Assembly (NCBI RefSeq): GCF_910591885.1
Contig: NW_025963562.1
Span: 434,001 to 498,000, forward strand
Source: Bombus terrestris
Lineage: Eukaryota; Arthropoda; Insecta; Hymenoptera; Apidae
Length of the DNA stretch: 64,000 nt
Direction: 5' to 3'
Shown here: piece after piece, positions 26,351-41,200 of the stretch
Numbering within the stretch: the stretch's first letter is position 1
Layout of the letters: every line of letters starts with the position of its first letter
The notes under the pieces: model-generated
The model's input: only the letters and a program-made list of their open reading frames with translations
Told to the model about the DNA's origin: nothing
Database searches by the model: none
Translations under genes and position numbers: made by a program

Positions 26351-29300
26351 CTATATGACGTATAACGTTATATACTATTACGTTATGACGTATAACGTTA
26401 TGTATTATTACGTTTTATACTATAACGTTATATTCCATCACTATAGGACCTATAACGTTATATCGCATCACTATATGACGTATAACGATATATTGCACCA
26501 CTATATGACGTATCACGTTATATACAATTATGTTATATCGTATAAAGTTATATCGCATCACAATATGAGGTATAACGTTATATACTATTACGTTATGACG
26601 TATAACGTTATATACTATTACGTTATAATGTATAACGTTATATTCCATCACTATAGGACCTATAACGTTATATTGCACCACTATATGACGTATAACGTTA
26701 TATACTATTACGTTATAATGTATAACGTTATATTCCATCACTGTGAGACCTATAACGTTATATTGCACCACTATATGACGTATAGCGTTATATACTATTA
26801 CGTTATTACGTATATCGTTATATTCTATTACGTTATGTCGTATAACTTTATATACTATTAGGTTATATGGTATAACGTTATATCGAATCACTATATGACA
26901 TATAACGTTTTATTGCCTCTCTTTCGGTCGTATAACGATATATTGCATCACTATATGACGTATAACGTTATATACTATTACGTTATGACGTATCACGTTA
27001 TATACAATTATGTTATAACGTATAAATGTATATCGCATCACAATATGAGGTATAACGTTATATTGCATCACTATATGACGTATAACGATATATTGCATCA
27101 CTATATGACGTATAACGTTATATACTATTACGTTATAACGTATAACGTTATATACTATTACGTTATAACGTATAACGTTATATACTATTACGTTATGACG
27201 TATAACGTTATATACTGCTACGTTATAATGTATAACGTCATATACTGTAAGGTTATAAGATATAACGTTGTATTGCATATCTATAGGACGTATAACGATA
27301 TATTGCATCACTATATGACGTATAACGTTATATACTATTACGTTATTACGTATAACGTTATATCTCATCACTACATGACGTACGATGTTTTATACTATTA
27401 CGTTATAACGTTTAACGTTACATTGCACCTCTATATGACGTATAACGTTATATACTATTACGTTTTGACGGATAACGTTATATTCTATTACGTTATGTCG
27501 TATAACGTTATTTACTATTAGGTTATATGGTATAACGTTATATCGCATCATTATATGACGTATAACGATATATTCCACCACTATATGACGTATCATGTTA
27601 TATACAATTATCTTATAACGTATAAAGTTATATCGCATCACAATATGAGGTATAACGTTATATACTATTACGTTATAACCTATAACGTTATATTCTATTA
27701 CGTTATGTCGTATAACTTTATATACTATTAGGTTATATGGTATAACGTTATATCGCATCACTATATGACGTATAACGTTTTATTGCCTCTCTTTCGGTCG
27801 TATAACGATATATTGCGTCACTATATGACGTATAACGTTATATACTATTACGTTATGACGTATCACGTTATATACAATTATGTTATAACGTATAAAGGTA
27901 TATCGCATCACAATATGAGGTATAACGTTATATTGCACCACTATATGACGTATAACGATATATTGCATCACTATATGACGTATAACGTTATATAATATTA
28001 CGTTATAACGTATAACGTTATATACTATTACGTTATGACGTATAACGTTATATACTATTGCGTTATAATGTATAACGTCATATACTGTTAGGTTATAAGG
28101 TATAACATTGTATTGCATATCTATAGGACGTATAACGATATATTGCATCACAATATGACGTATAACGTTATATGCTATTACGTTAGAATGTATAACGTTA
28201 TATTCCATCACTATAGGACCTATAACGTTTAATCTCCTCACTATATGACGTATAACGATATATTGCATCACTATATGACTTATAACGTTATATACTATTA
28301 CGTTATAACCTATAACGTTGTATTCTATTACGTTATGTCGTTATATACTATTAGGTTATATGGTATAACGTTATATCGCATCACTATATGACGTATAACG
28401 ATATATTGCATCACGCTATGACGTATAACGTTATATACTATTATGTTATGACGTATAACGTTGTATTGCATCACTATAGGACGTGTAACGTTATATTGCA
28501 TCACTATATGGCGTATAAAGTTATAAACTAGTACGTTATAATGTATAACGTTATATTCCATCACTATAGGACCTACAACGTTATATTGCACCACTATATG
28601 ACGTACAACGTTATATACTATTACGTTATGACGTAAAACGTTATATACTATTACGTTATTACGTATAACGCTATATCGCATCACTATATGACGTACGATG
28701 TTTTATACTATTACGTTATAACGTTTAGCGTTATGTTGCATTACTATATGATGCATAACGTTATATACTATTACGTTATGACGTATAACGTTATATACTA
28801 TTACGTTATAATGTATATCGTTATATTCCATCACTATAAGGCCTATAACGTTATATTGCACCTCTATATGACGTATAACGTTATATACTATTACGTTATG
28901 ACGTATAACTTTATGTACTATTACGTTTTATACTATAACGTTATATTCCATCACTATAGGACCTATAACGTTATAGTGCAACCACTATATGACGTATAAC
29001 GTTATATACTATTACGTTATGACGTATAACGTTATGTACTATTACGTTATGACGTATAACGTTATATACTATTACGTTATAATGTATAACGTTATATTCC
29101 ATCACTATAGGACCTATAACGTTATATTGCACCACTATATGACGTACAACGTTATATACTATTACGTTATGACGTATAACGTTATGTACTATTACGTTAT
29201 GACATATAACGTTATATACTATTACGTTATAATGTATAACGTTATATTCCATCACTATAAGGCCTATAACGTTATATTGCACCACTATATGACGTATAAC

Positions 29301-29744
29301 GTTATATACTATTACGTTATGACGTATAACGTTATGTATTATTACGTTTTATACTATAACGTTATATTCCATCACTATAGGACCTATAACGTTATATCGC
29401 ATCACTATATGACGTATAACGATATATTGCACCACTATATGACGTAACACGTTATATACAATTATGTTATATCGTATAAAGTTATATCGCATCACAATAT
29501 GAGGTATAACGTTATATACTATTACGTTATGACGTATAACGTTATATACTATTACGTTATAATGTATAACGTTATATTCCATCACTATAGGACCTATAAC
29601 GTTATATTGCACCACTATATGACGTATAACGTTATATACTATTACGTTATGACGTATCGCGTTGAATACAATTATGTTATAACATATAAAATTATATCGC
29701 ATCACAATATGAGGCATAACATTATATTGCATCACTATATGACG

Positions 29745-29771
29745 ATATATTGCTTAACGTTATATATTGCC
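29745..29771. repeat. 27-bp hybrid monomer, copy 2 of 3
   Basis: Identical to 7138-7164 and embedded in the same flanking monomers (offset 22,607 bp). It marks the block that is repeated again at 34.4 kb. Confidence 0.9.
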
Positions 29772-32700
29772 TATAACGTTATATCGCATCACTATATGAC
29801 GTGTAACGTTATATGCTATTACGTTATAACGTATAACGTTATATACTATTACGTTATAATGTATAACGTTATATTCCATCACTATAGGACCTATAACGTT
29901 ATATTGCACCACTATATGACGTACAACGTTATATACTATTACGTTATGACGTAAAACGTTATATACTATTACGTTATTACGTATAACGCTATATCGCATC
30001 ACTATATGACGTACGATGTTTTATACTGTTACGTTATAACGTTTAGCGTTATGTTGCATTACTATATGATGCATAACGTTATATACTATTACGTTATAAT
30101 GTATAACGTTATATTCTATCACTATAGGACCTATAACGTTATATTGCAACCACTATATGACGTATAACGTTACATACTATTACGTTATTACGTATAACGT
30201 TATATACTATTACGATATGACGTATATCGTTATATACTATTACGTTATAATGTATAACGTTATATTCCATCACTATGAGACCTAAAACGTTATATTGCAC
30301 CACTATATGACGTATAACGTTATTTACTATTACGTTATGACGTATAACGTTATGTACTATTACGTTATGACGTATATCGTTATATACTATTACGTTATAA
30401 TGTATAACGTTATATTCCATCACTATAAGGCCTATAACGTTATATTGCATCACTACATGACGTATAACGTTATATACTATTACGTTATGACGTATAACGT
30501 TATGTACTATTACGTTATGACGTATAACGTTATATTCCATCACTATAAGGCCTATAACGTTATATTGCACCACTACATGACGTATAACGTTATATACGAT
30601 TACGTTATGACGTATAACGTTATGTACTATTACGTTATGACGTATAGCGTTATATAATATTACGTTATAATGTATAACGTTATATTCCATCACTATAAGG
30701 CCTATAACGGTATAATGCACCACTACATGACGTATAACGTTATATACTATTACGTTATGACGTATAACGTTATGTATTATTACCTTTTATACTATAACGT
30801 TATATTCCATCACTATAGGACCTATAACGTTATATCGCATCACTATATGACGCATAACGATATATTGCATCACTATATGACGTATAACGTTATATACTAT
30901 TACATTATAAGGTATAACGTCATATACTATAAGGTTACAAGGTATAACGTTGTATTGCATAACTATAGGACGTATAACGACATATTGCATCACTATATGG
31001 CGTATAACGTTATATACTATTACGTTATAATGTATAACGTTATATTCCATCACTGTAGGACCTATAACGTTATAGTGCACCACTATATGACGTATAGCGT
31101 TATATACCATTACGTTATTACGTTTAGCGTTATGTCGCATGACTATATGACGTACGATGTTTTATACTATTACGTTATAACGTTTAACGTTATATTGCAC
31201 CACTATATGACGTATAACGTTTTATTGCCTCTCTTTCGGTCGTATAACGATATATTGTATCACTATATGACGTACAACGTTATATACTATTACGTTATGA
31301 CGTAAAACGTTATATACTATTACGTTATTACGTATAACGCTATATCGCATCACTATATGACGTACGATGTTTTATACTATTACGTTATAACGTTTAGCGT
31401 TATGTCGCATTACTATATGATGCATAACGTTATATACTAGTACGTTATAATGTATAACGTTATATTCCATCACTATAGGACCTATAACGTTATATTGCAA
31501 CCACTATATGACGTATAACGTTATATACTATTACGTTATTACGTATAACGCTATATCGCATCACTATATGACGTACGATGTTTTATACTATTACGTTATA
31601 ACGTTTAACGTTATATTGCACCACCATATGACCTATAACGTTATATACTATTACGTTATGACGTATAACGTTATATACTATTACGTTATAATGTATAACG
31701 TTATATTCCATCACTATGAGACCTATAACGTTATATTGCACCAGTATATGACGTACAAGGTTATATACTATTACGTTATGACGTAAAACGTTATATACTA
31801 TTACGTTATTACGTATAACGTTATATCGCAACACTATATGACGTACGATGTTTTATACTATTACGTTATAACGTTTAACGTTATATTGCACCACCATATG
31901 ACCTATAACGTTATATACTATTACGTTGTGACGTATAACGTTATATACTATTACGTTATAATGTATAACGTTATATTCCATCACTATGAGACCTATAACG
32001 TTATATTGCACCACTATATGACGTACAACGTTATATACTATTACGTTATGACGTAAAACGTTATACACTATTACGTTATTACGTATAACGTTATATCGCA
32101 ACACTATATGACGTACGATGTTTTATACTATTACGTTATAACGTTTAGCGTTATATTGCATTACTATATGATGCATAACGTTATATACTATTACGTTATG
32201 ACGTATAACGTTATATACTATTACGTTATGACGTAAAACGTTATATGCTATTACGTCATAATGTATAACGTTATATGCCATCACTATAAGGCCTATAACG
32301 TTATATACTATTACGTTATGACGTATAACGTTATATACTGTTACGTTATATTGTATAACGTTATATTCCATCACTGTAGGACCTATAACGTTATAGTGCA
32401 CCACTATATGACGTATAGCGTTATATACTATTACGTTAGTACGTATATCGTTATATTCTATTACGTTATGTCGTATAACTTTATATACTATTAGGTTATA
32501 TGGTATAACGTTGTATCGAATCACTATATGACATATAACGTTTTATTGCCTCTCTTTCGGTCGTATAACGATATATTGCATCACTATATGACGTATAACG
32601 TTATATACTATTACGTTATGACGTATCACGTTATATACAATTATGTTATAACGTATAAATGTATATCGCATCACAATATGAGGTATAACGTTATATTGCA

Positions 32701-33636
32701 TCACTATATGACGTATAACGATATATTGCATCACTATATGACGTATAACGTTATATACTATTACGTTATAACGTATAACGTTATATACTATTACGTTATA
32801 ACGTATAACGTTATATACTATTACGTTATGACGTATAACGTTATATACTGCTACGTTATAATGTATAACGTCATATACTGTAAGGTTATAAGATATAACG
32901 TTGTATTGCATATCTATAGGACGTATAACGATATATTGCATCACTATATGACGTATAACGTTATATACTATTACGTTATAACCTATAACGTTATATTCTA
33001 TTAGGTTATGTCGTTATATACTATTAGGTTATATGGTATAACGTTATATCGCATCACTATATGACGTATAACGATATATTGCATCACTCTATGACGCATA
33101 ACGTTATATACTATTATGTTATGACGTATAACGTTGTATTGCATCACTATAGGACGTATAACGTTATATTGCATCACTATATGGCGTATAAACTTATACA
33201 CTATTACGTTATAATGTATAACGTTATATTCCATCACTATAGGGCGTATATCGTTATATTGCATCTCTATATGACGTATAGCGTTATATACTATTACGTT
33301 ATAATGTACAACGTTATATTCCATCACTGTAGGACCTATAACGTTATAGTGCACCACTATATGTCGTATAACGTTATATACTATTACGTTATTACGTATA
33401 ACGTTATATCTCATCACTACATGACGTACGATGTTTTATACTATTACGTTATAACGTTTAACGTTACATTGCACCTCTATATGACGTATAACGTTATATA
33501 CTATTACGTTTTGACGGATAACGTTATATACTATTACGTTATAAGGTATAACGTCATATACTGTTAGGTTATAAGGAATAACGTTGCATTGCATAACTGT
33601 AGGACGTATAACGATATATTGCATCACTATAGGACG

Positions 33637-33996
33637 TATAACGATATATTGCATCACTATATGGCGTATAAACTTATAAACTATTACGTTATAATGAATA
33701 ACGTTATATTCCATCACTATATGGCGTATATCGTTCTAGTGCATCTCTATATGACGTATAAAGATATATTGCATCACTATATGGCGTATAAAGTTATAAA
33801 CTATTACGTTATAGTGTATAACGTTATATTCCATCACTATATGGCGTATATCGTTATATTGCATCTCTATTGGACCTATAACGATATATTGCAACACTAT
33901 ATGGCGTATAAAGTTATAAACTAGTACGTTATAATGTATAACGTTATATTCCATCACTATAGGCCCTGTAACGCTATATTGCACCACTATATGACC
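33637..33996. repeat. 120-bp (4-monomer) HOR, three copies
   Basis: Counterpart of 5938-6297 at an offset of 27,699 bp, with the same TATAAAC or TATAAAG and TTATAAACTA monomers. It ends with GGCCCTGTAACG where the left copy has GGACCTGTAACG. Confidence 0.82.
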
Positions 33997-34506
33997 TATA
34001 ACGTTATATACTATTACGTTATAAGTTATAACGTTATATACTATTACGTTATATACTATAACGTTGTATTCCATCTCTATACGACCTATAACGTTATATT
34101 CCATCACTATAGGACCTATAACGTTATATCGCATCACTATATGACGTATAACGATATATTCCATCACTATATGACGTATAACGTTATATACTATTACATT
34201 ATAAGGAATAACGTCATATACTATTAGGTTACAAGGTATAACGTTGTATTGCATAACTATAGGACGTATAACGATATATTGCATCACTATATGGCGTATA
34301 ACGTTATATACTATTACGTTATAATGTATAACGTTATATTCCATCACTGTAGGACCTATAACGTTATAGTGCACTACTATATGACGTATAACGTTATATA
34401 CTATTACGTTATGACGTATCGCGTTGAATACAATTATGTTATAACATATAAAATTATATCGCATCACAATATGAGGCATAACATTATATTGCATCACTAT
34501 ATGACG

Positions 34507-34533
34507 ATATATTGCTTAACGTTATATATTGCC
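34507..34533. repeat. 27-bp hybrid monomer, copy 3 of 3
   Basis: Identical to 7138-7164 and 29745-29771. It lies 4,762 bp after copy 2, in agreement with the duplication of about 29.65-31.1 kb. Confidence 0.9.
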
Positions 34534-35099
34534 TATAACGTTATATCGCATCACTATATGACGTGTAACGTTATATGCTATTACGTTATAACGTATAACG
34601 TTATATACTATTACGTTATAATGTATAACGTTATATTCCATCACTATAGGACCTATAACGTTATATTGCACCACTATATGACGTACAACGTTATATACTA
34701 TTACGTTATGACGTAAAACGTTATATACTATTACGTTATTACGTATAACGCTATATCGCATCACTATATGACGTACGATGTTTTATACTGTTACGTTATA
34801 ACGTTTAGCGTTATGTTGCATTACTATATGATGCATAACGTTATATACTATTACGTTATAATGTATAACGTTATATTCTATCACTATAGGACCTATAACG
34901 TTATATTGCAACCACTATATGACGTATAACGTTACATACTATTACGTTATTACGTATAACGTTATATACTATTACGATATGACGTATATCGTTATATACT
35001 ATTACGTTATAATGTATAACGTTATATTCCATCACTATGAGACCTAAAACGTTATATTGCACCACTATATGACGTATAACGTTATTTACTATTACGTTA

Positions 35100-36630
35100 T
35101 GACGTATAACGTTATGTACTATTACGTTATGACGTATAACGTTATATACTATTACGTTATAATGTATAACGTTATATTCCATCACTATAAGGCCTATAAC
35201 GTTATATTGCACCACTACATGACGTATAACGTTATATACTATTACGTTATGACGTATAACGTTATGTACTATTACGTTATGACGTATAACGTTATATTCC
35301 ATCACTATAAGGCCTATAACGTTATATTGCACCACTACATGACGTATAACGTTATATACGATTACGTTATGACGTATAACGTTATGTACTATTACGTTAT
35401 GACGTATAGCGTTATATAATATTACGTTATAATGTATAACGTTATATTCCATCACTATAAGGCCTATAACGGTATAATGCACCACTACATGACGTATAAC
35501 GTTATATACTATTACGTTATGACGTATAACGTTATGTATTATTACCTTTTATACTATAACGTTATATTCCATCACTATAGGACCTATAACGTTATATCGC
35601 ATCACTATATGACGCATAACGATATATTGCATCACTATATGACGTATAACGTTATATACTATTACATTATAAGGTATAACGTCATATACTATAAGGTTAC
35701 AAGGTATAACGTTGTATTGCATAACTATAGGACGTATAACGACATATTGCATCACTATATGGCGTATAACGTTATATACTATTACGTTATAATGTATAAC
35801 GTTATATTCCATCACTGTAGGACCTATAACGTTATAGTGCACCACTATATGACGTATATCGTTATATACTATTACGTTATGACGTATAACGTTATGTACT
35901 ATTACGTTATGACGTATAACGTTATATACTATTACGTTATAATGTATAACGTTATAATCCATCACTATAAGGGCTATAACGTTATATTGCACCACTACAT
36001 GACGTATAACGTTATATACTATTACGTTATGACGTATAACGTTATGTACTATTACGTTATGACGTATAACGTTATATTCCATCACTATAAGGCCTATAAC
36101 GTTATATTGCACCACTACATGACGTATAACGTTATATACGATTACGTTATGACGTATAACGTTATGTACTATTACGTTATGACGTATAGCGTTATATACT
36201 ATTACGTTATAATGTATAACGTTATATTCCATCACTATAAGGCCTATAACGGTATATTGCACCACTACATGACGTATAACGTTATATACTATTACGTTAT
36301 GACGTATAACGTTATGTATTATTACCTTTTATACTATAACGTTATATTCCATCACTATTGGACCTATAACGTTATATCGCATCACTATATGACGCATAAC
36401 GATATATTGCATCACTATATGACGTATAACGTTATATACTATTACATTATAAGGTATAACGTCATATACTATAAGGTTACAAGGTATAACGTTGTATTGC
36501 ATAACTATAGGACGTATAACGACATATTGCATCACTATATGGCGTATAACGTTATATACTATTACGTTATAATGTATAACGTTATATTCCATCACTGTAG
36601 GACCTATAACGTTATAGTGCACCACTATAT
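35100..36630. repeat. 780-bp (26-monomer) tandem duplication
   Basis: About 35100-35850 recurs at about 35880-36630 at an offset of 780 bp. Shared rare features are ATACGATTACG (near 35355 and 36135), GGCCTATAACGGTATA and TATTATTACCTTTTATAC. Private changes include CCATCACTATTGG near 36351. The reading frames on both strands stay open across the join because 780 is a multiple of three. Confidence 0.8.
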
Positions 36631-37384
36631 GACGTATAGCGTTATATACCATTACGTCATTACATATAACGTTATATCGCATCACTATATGACGTACGAT
36701 GTTTTATACTATTACGTTATAACGTTTAACGTTACATTGCATCTCTATATGACGTATAACGTTATATACTATTACGTTATTACGTATAACGTTACATACT
36801 ATTACGTTATAACGTATAAAATTATATCGCATCACAATATGAAGTATAACATTATATTGCATCACTATATGACGTATAACGATATATTGCATCACTATGT
36901 GGCGTATAACGTTATATACTATTACGTTATGACGTATAACGTTATATACTATTACGTTATAAGGTATAACGTCATATACTGTTAGGTTATAAGGTATAAC
37001 GTTGTATTGCATATCTATAGGACTAATAACGATATATTGCATCACAATATGGCGTATAACGTTATACACTATTACGTTATTACGTATAACGTTATATCGC
37101 ATCACTATATGACGTATAACGTTTTATTGCCTCTCTTTCTGTCGTATAGCGATATATTGCATCACTATATGAGGTATAACGTTATATACTATTACGTTAT
37201 AACCTATAACGTTATATTCTATTACGTTATGTCGTATAACGTTACATACTATTAGGTTATATTGTATAACATTATATCGAATCATTATATGACGTATAAC
37301 GATATACTGCACCACTATATGACGTATAACGTTATATACTATTACGTTATAACGTATAACGTTATATACAATTACGTTGTGACG

Positions 37385-37411
37385 TATAACGTATACTATT
37401 ACGTTATAAGG
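37385..37411. repeat. 27-bp monomer with independent 3-bp deletion
   Basis: Reads TATAACGTATACTATTACG followed by TTATAAGG. It lost three bases inside the palindrome region of a class X monomer. Seen once, so unlike the 27-bp hybrid it has not been spread by duplication. Confidence 0.9.
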
Positions 37412-38214
37412 TATAACGTCATGTACTGTAAGGTTATAAGGTATAACGTTGTATTGCATAACTATAGGCCGTATAACGATATATTGCATCACAATATTGC
37501 GTATCAGGTCATATACTATTACGTTATTACGTATAACGTTATATCGCATCACTATATGACGTATAACGTTTTATTGCCTCTCTTTCGGTCGTATAACGAT
37601 ATATTGCATCACTATATGACGTATAACGTTATATACTATTACGTTATAATGTATAACGTTATATTCCATCACTATGAGACCTATAACGTTATATTGCACC
37701 ACTATATGACGTATAACGGTATATACTATTACGTTATGACGTATAACGTTATGTATTATGACGTTTTATACTATAACGTTATATTCCATCACTATAGGAC
37801 CTATAACGTTATATCGCATCACTATATGACGTATAACGGTATATTGCATCACTATATGACGTATAACGTTATATACTATTAGATTGTAAGGTATAACGTC
37901 ATATACTATTAGATTACAAGGTATAACTTTGTATTGCATAACTATAGGACGTATAACGACATATAGCATCACTATATGGCGTATAACGTTATATGCTATT
38001 ACGGTATAATGTATAACGTTATATTCCATCACTATAGGACCTATAACGTTATAGTGCACCACTATATGACGAATAGCGTTATATACCATTACGTTATTAC
38101 GTTTAACGTTATATCGCATCACTATATGACGTATAACGTTTTATTGCCTCTCTTTCGGTCGTATAACAATATATTGCATCACTGTATGACGTATAACGTT
38201 ATATACTATTACGT

Positions 38215-41200
38215 TATGACGTATCGCGTTGTATACAATTATGTTATAACGTATAAAATTATATCGCATCACAATATGAGGTATAACATTATATTGCATC
38301 ACTATATGACGTATAACGATATATTGCATCACTATATGACGTATAACGTTATATACTATTACGTTATAACGTATAACGTTATATACCATTACGTTATAAT
38401 GTATAACGTTATATTCCATCACTATAGGACCTATAACGTTATATTGCACCACTATATGACTTACAACGTTATATACTATTACGTTATGCCGTAAAACGTT
38501 ATATACTATTACGTTATTACGTATAACGTTATATCGCATCACTATATGACGTACGATGTTTTATACTATTATTTTATAACGTTTAGCGTTATGTTGCATT
38601 ACTATATGATGCATAACGTTATATATTATTACGTTATAATGTATAACGTTATATTCCATCACTATAGGACCTATAACGTTATATTGCAACCACTATATGA
38701 CGTATAACGTTATGTACTATTACGTTATTACGTATAACGTTATATACTATTACGTTATGGCGTATAACGTTATATACTATTACGTTATAATGTATAACGT
38801 TATATTCCATCACTATGAGACCTAAAACGTTATATTGCACCACTATATGACGTATAACGATATATACTATTACGTTATGACGTATAACGTTATGTATTAT
38901 TACGTTTTATACTATAACGTTATATTCCATCACTATAGGACCTATAACGTTATATCGCATCACTATATGACGTATAACGATATATTGCATCACTATATGA
39001 CGTATAACGTTATATACTCTTACCTTGTAAGGCATAACGTCATATGCTATTAGATTACAAGGTATAACTTTGTATTGCATAACTATAGGACGTATAACGA
39101 CATATTGCATCACTATATGGCGTATAGCGTTATATACTATTACGTTATAATCTATAACGTTATATTCCATCACTATAGGACCTATAACGTTATATTGCAA
39201 CCACTATATGACGTATAACGTTATATACTATTACGTTATTACGTATAACGTTATATACTATTACGTTATGGCGTATAACGTTATATACTATAACGTTATA
39301 ATGTATAACGTTATATTCCATCACTATGAGACCTAAAACGTTATATTGCACCACTATATGACGTATAACGTTATATACTATTACGTTATGACGTACAACG
39401 TTATGTACTATTACGTTATGACGTATAACGTTATATACTATTACGTTATAATGTATAACGTTATATTCCATCACTATAAGGCCTATAACGTTATATACTA
39501 TTACGTTATGACGTATAACGTTATATACTATTACGTTATAATGTATATCGTTATATTCCATCACTATAAGGCCTATAACGTTATATTGCACCTGTATATG
39601 AAGTATAACGTTATATACTATTACGTTATGACGTATAACTTTATGTACTATTACGTTATGACGTATAACGTTATATAGTATTACGTTATAATGTATAACG
39701 TTATATTCCATCACTATAAGGCCTATAACGTTATATACTATTACGTTATGACGTATAACGTTATATACTATTACGTTATAATGTATAACGTTATATTCCA
39801 TCACTATAAGGCCTATAACGTTATATTGCACCACTATATGACGTATAACGGTATATACCATTACGTTATGACGTATAACGTTATGTATTATTACGTTTTA
39901 TACTATAACGTTACATTCCATCACTATAGGACCTATAACGTTATACCGCACCACTATATGACGTATAACGATATATTGCATCACTATATGACGTATAACG
40001 TTATATACTATTACATTGTAAGGTATAATGTCGTATACTATTAGATTACAAGGTATAACTTTGTATTGCATAACTATAGGACGTATAACGACATATTGCA
40101 TCACTATATGGCGTATAACGTTATATACTATTACGTTATAATGTATAACGTTATATTCCATCACTGTAGGACCTATAACGTTATAGTGCACCACTATATG
40201 ACGTATAGCGTTATATACCATTACGTTATTACGTATAACGTTATATCGCATCACTATATGACGTGCGATGTTTTATACTATTACGTTATAACGTTTACCG
40301 TTATATTGCATTACTATATGATGCATAACGTTATATACTATTACGTTATGACGTATAACGTTATACACTATTACGTTATGACGTATAACGTTATATACTG
40401 TTACGTTATAATGTATAACGTTATATTCCATCACTATAGGACCTGTAACGTTATATTGCACCACTGTATGACGTATAACGTTATATACTATTACGTTATA
40501 ATGTATAACGTTATATTCCATCACTATGAGACCTATAAAGTTATATTGCACCACTATATGACGTATAACGGTATATACTATTACGTTATGACGTATAACG
40601 TTATGTATTATGACGTTTTATACTATAACGTTATATTCCATCACTATAGGACCTATAACGTTATATCGCATCACTATATGACGTATAACGGTATATTGCA
40701 TCACTATATGACGTATAACGTTATATACTATTACATTGTAAGGTATAACGTCATATACTATTAGATTACAAGGTATAACTTTGTATTGCATAACTATAGG
40801 ACGTATAACGACATATTGCATTACTATATGGCGTATAGCGTTATATACTATTACGTTATAATGTATAACGTTATATTCCATCACTGTAGGACCTATAACG
40901 TTATAGTGCACCACTATATGACGTATAGCGTTATATACCATTACGTTATTACGTATAACGTTATATCGCATCACTATATGACGTGCGATGTTTTATACTA
41001 TTACGTTATAACGTTTACCGTTATATTGCATTACTATATGATGCATAACGTTATATACTATTACGTTATGACGTATAACGTTATATACTACTGCGTTATG
41101 ACGTATAACGTTATATACTATTACGTTATAATGTATAACGTTATATTCCATCACTATAGGACCTATAACGTTATAGTGCACCACTATATGACGAATAGCG

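Larger units (their letters stand above)
26321..38214. repeat. Central mosaic domain
   Basis: A patchwork of segments shared with other parts of the array. About 26321-26890 matches 1-570 (offset 26,320). 27771 to about 28.5 kb matches 10916 to about 11.6 kb (offset 16,855). About 32980-34370 matches 5281-6671 (offset 27,699). 26901-27340 matches 32534-32973 (offset 5,633). About 29650-31100 matches 34412-35860 (offset 4,762). Order is scrambled relative to the left domain. The last 1.2 kb (37.0-38.2 kb) has more private variants, including a CT-rich marker with CTTTCTG (37115) and an independent 27-bp monomer. No non-satellite sequence was seen. Confidence 0.82.

Noticed and set aside
35432..36985. 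517-codon open frame, and many other frames of 60-380 codons on both strands, as protein genes
   Set aside because: All are decapeptide repeats built from Y-N-V-I blocks that exist equally on the opposite strand. Starts and stops fall at variant monomers, there is no unique domain, and there is no promoter, splice or codon signal distinct from the repeat.
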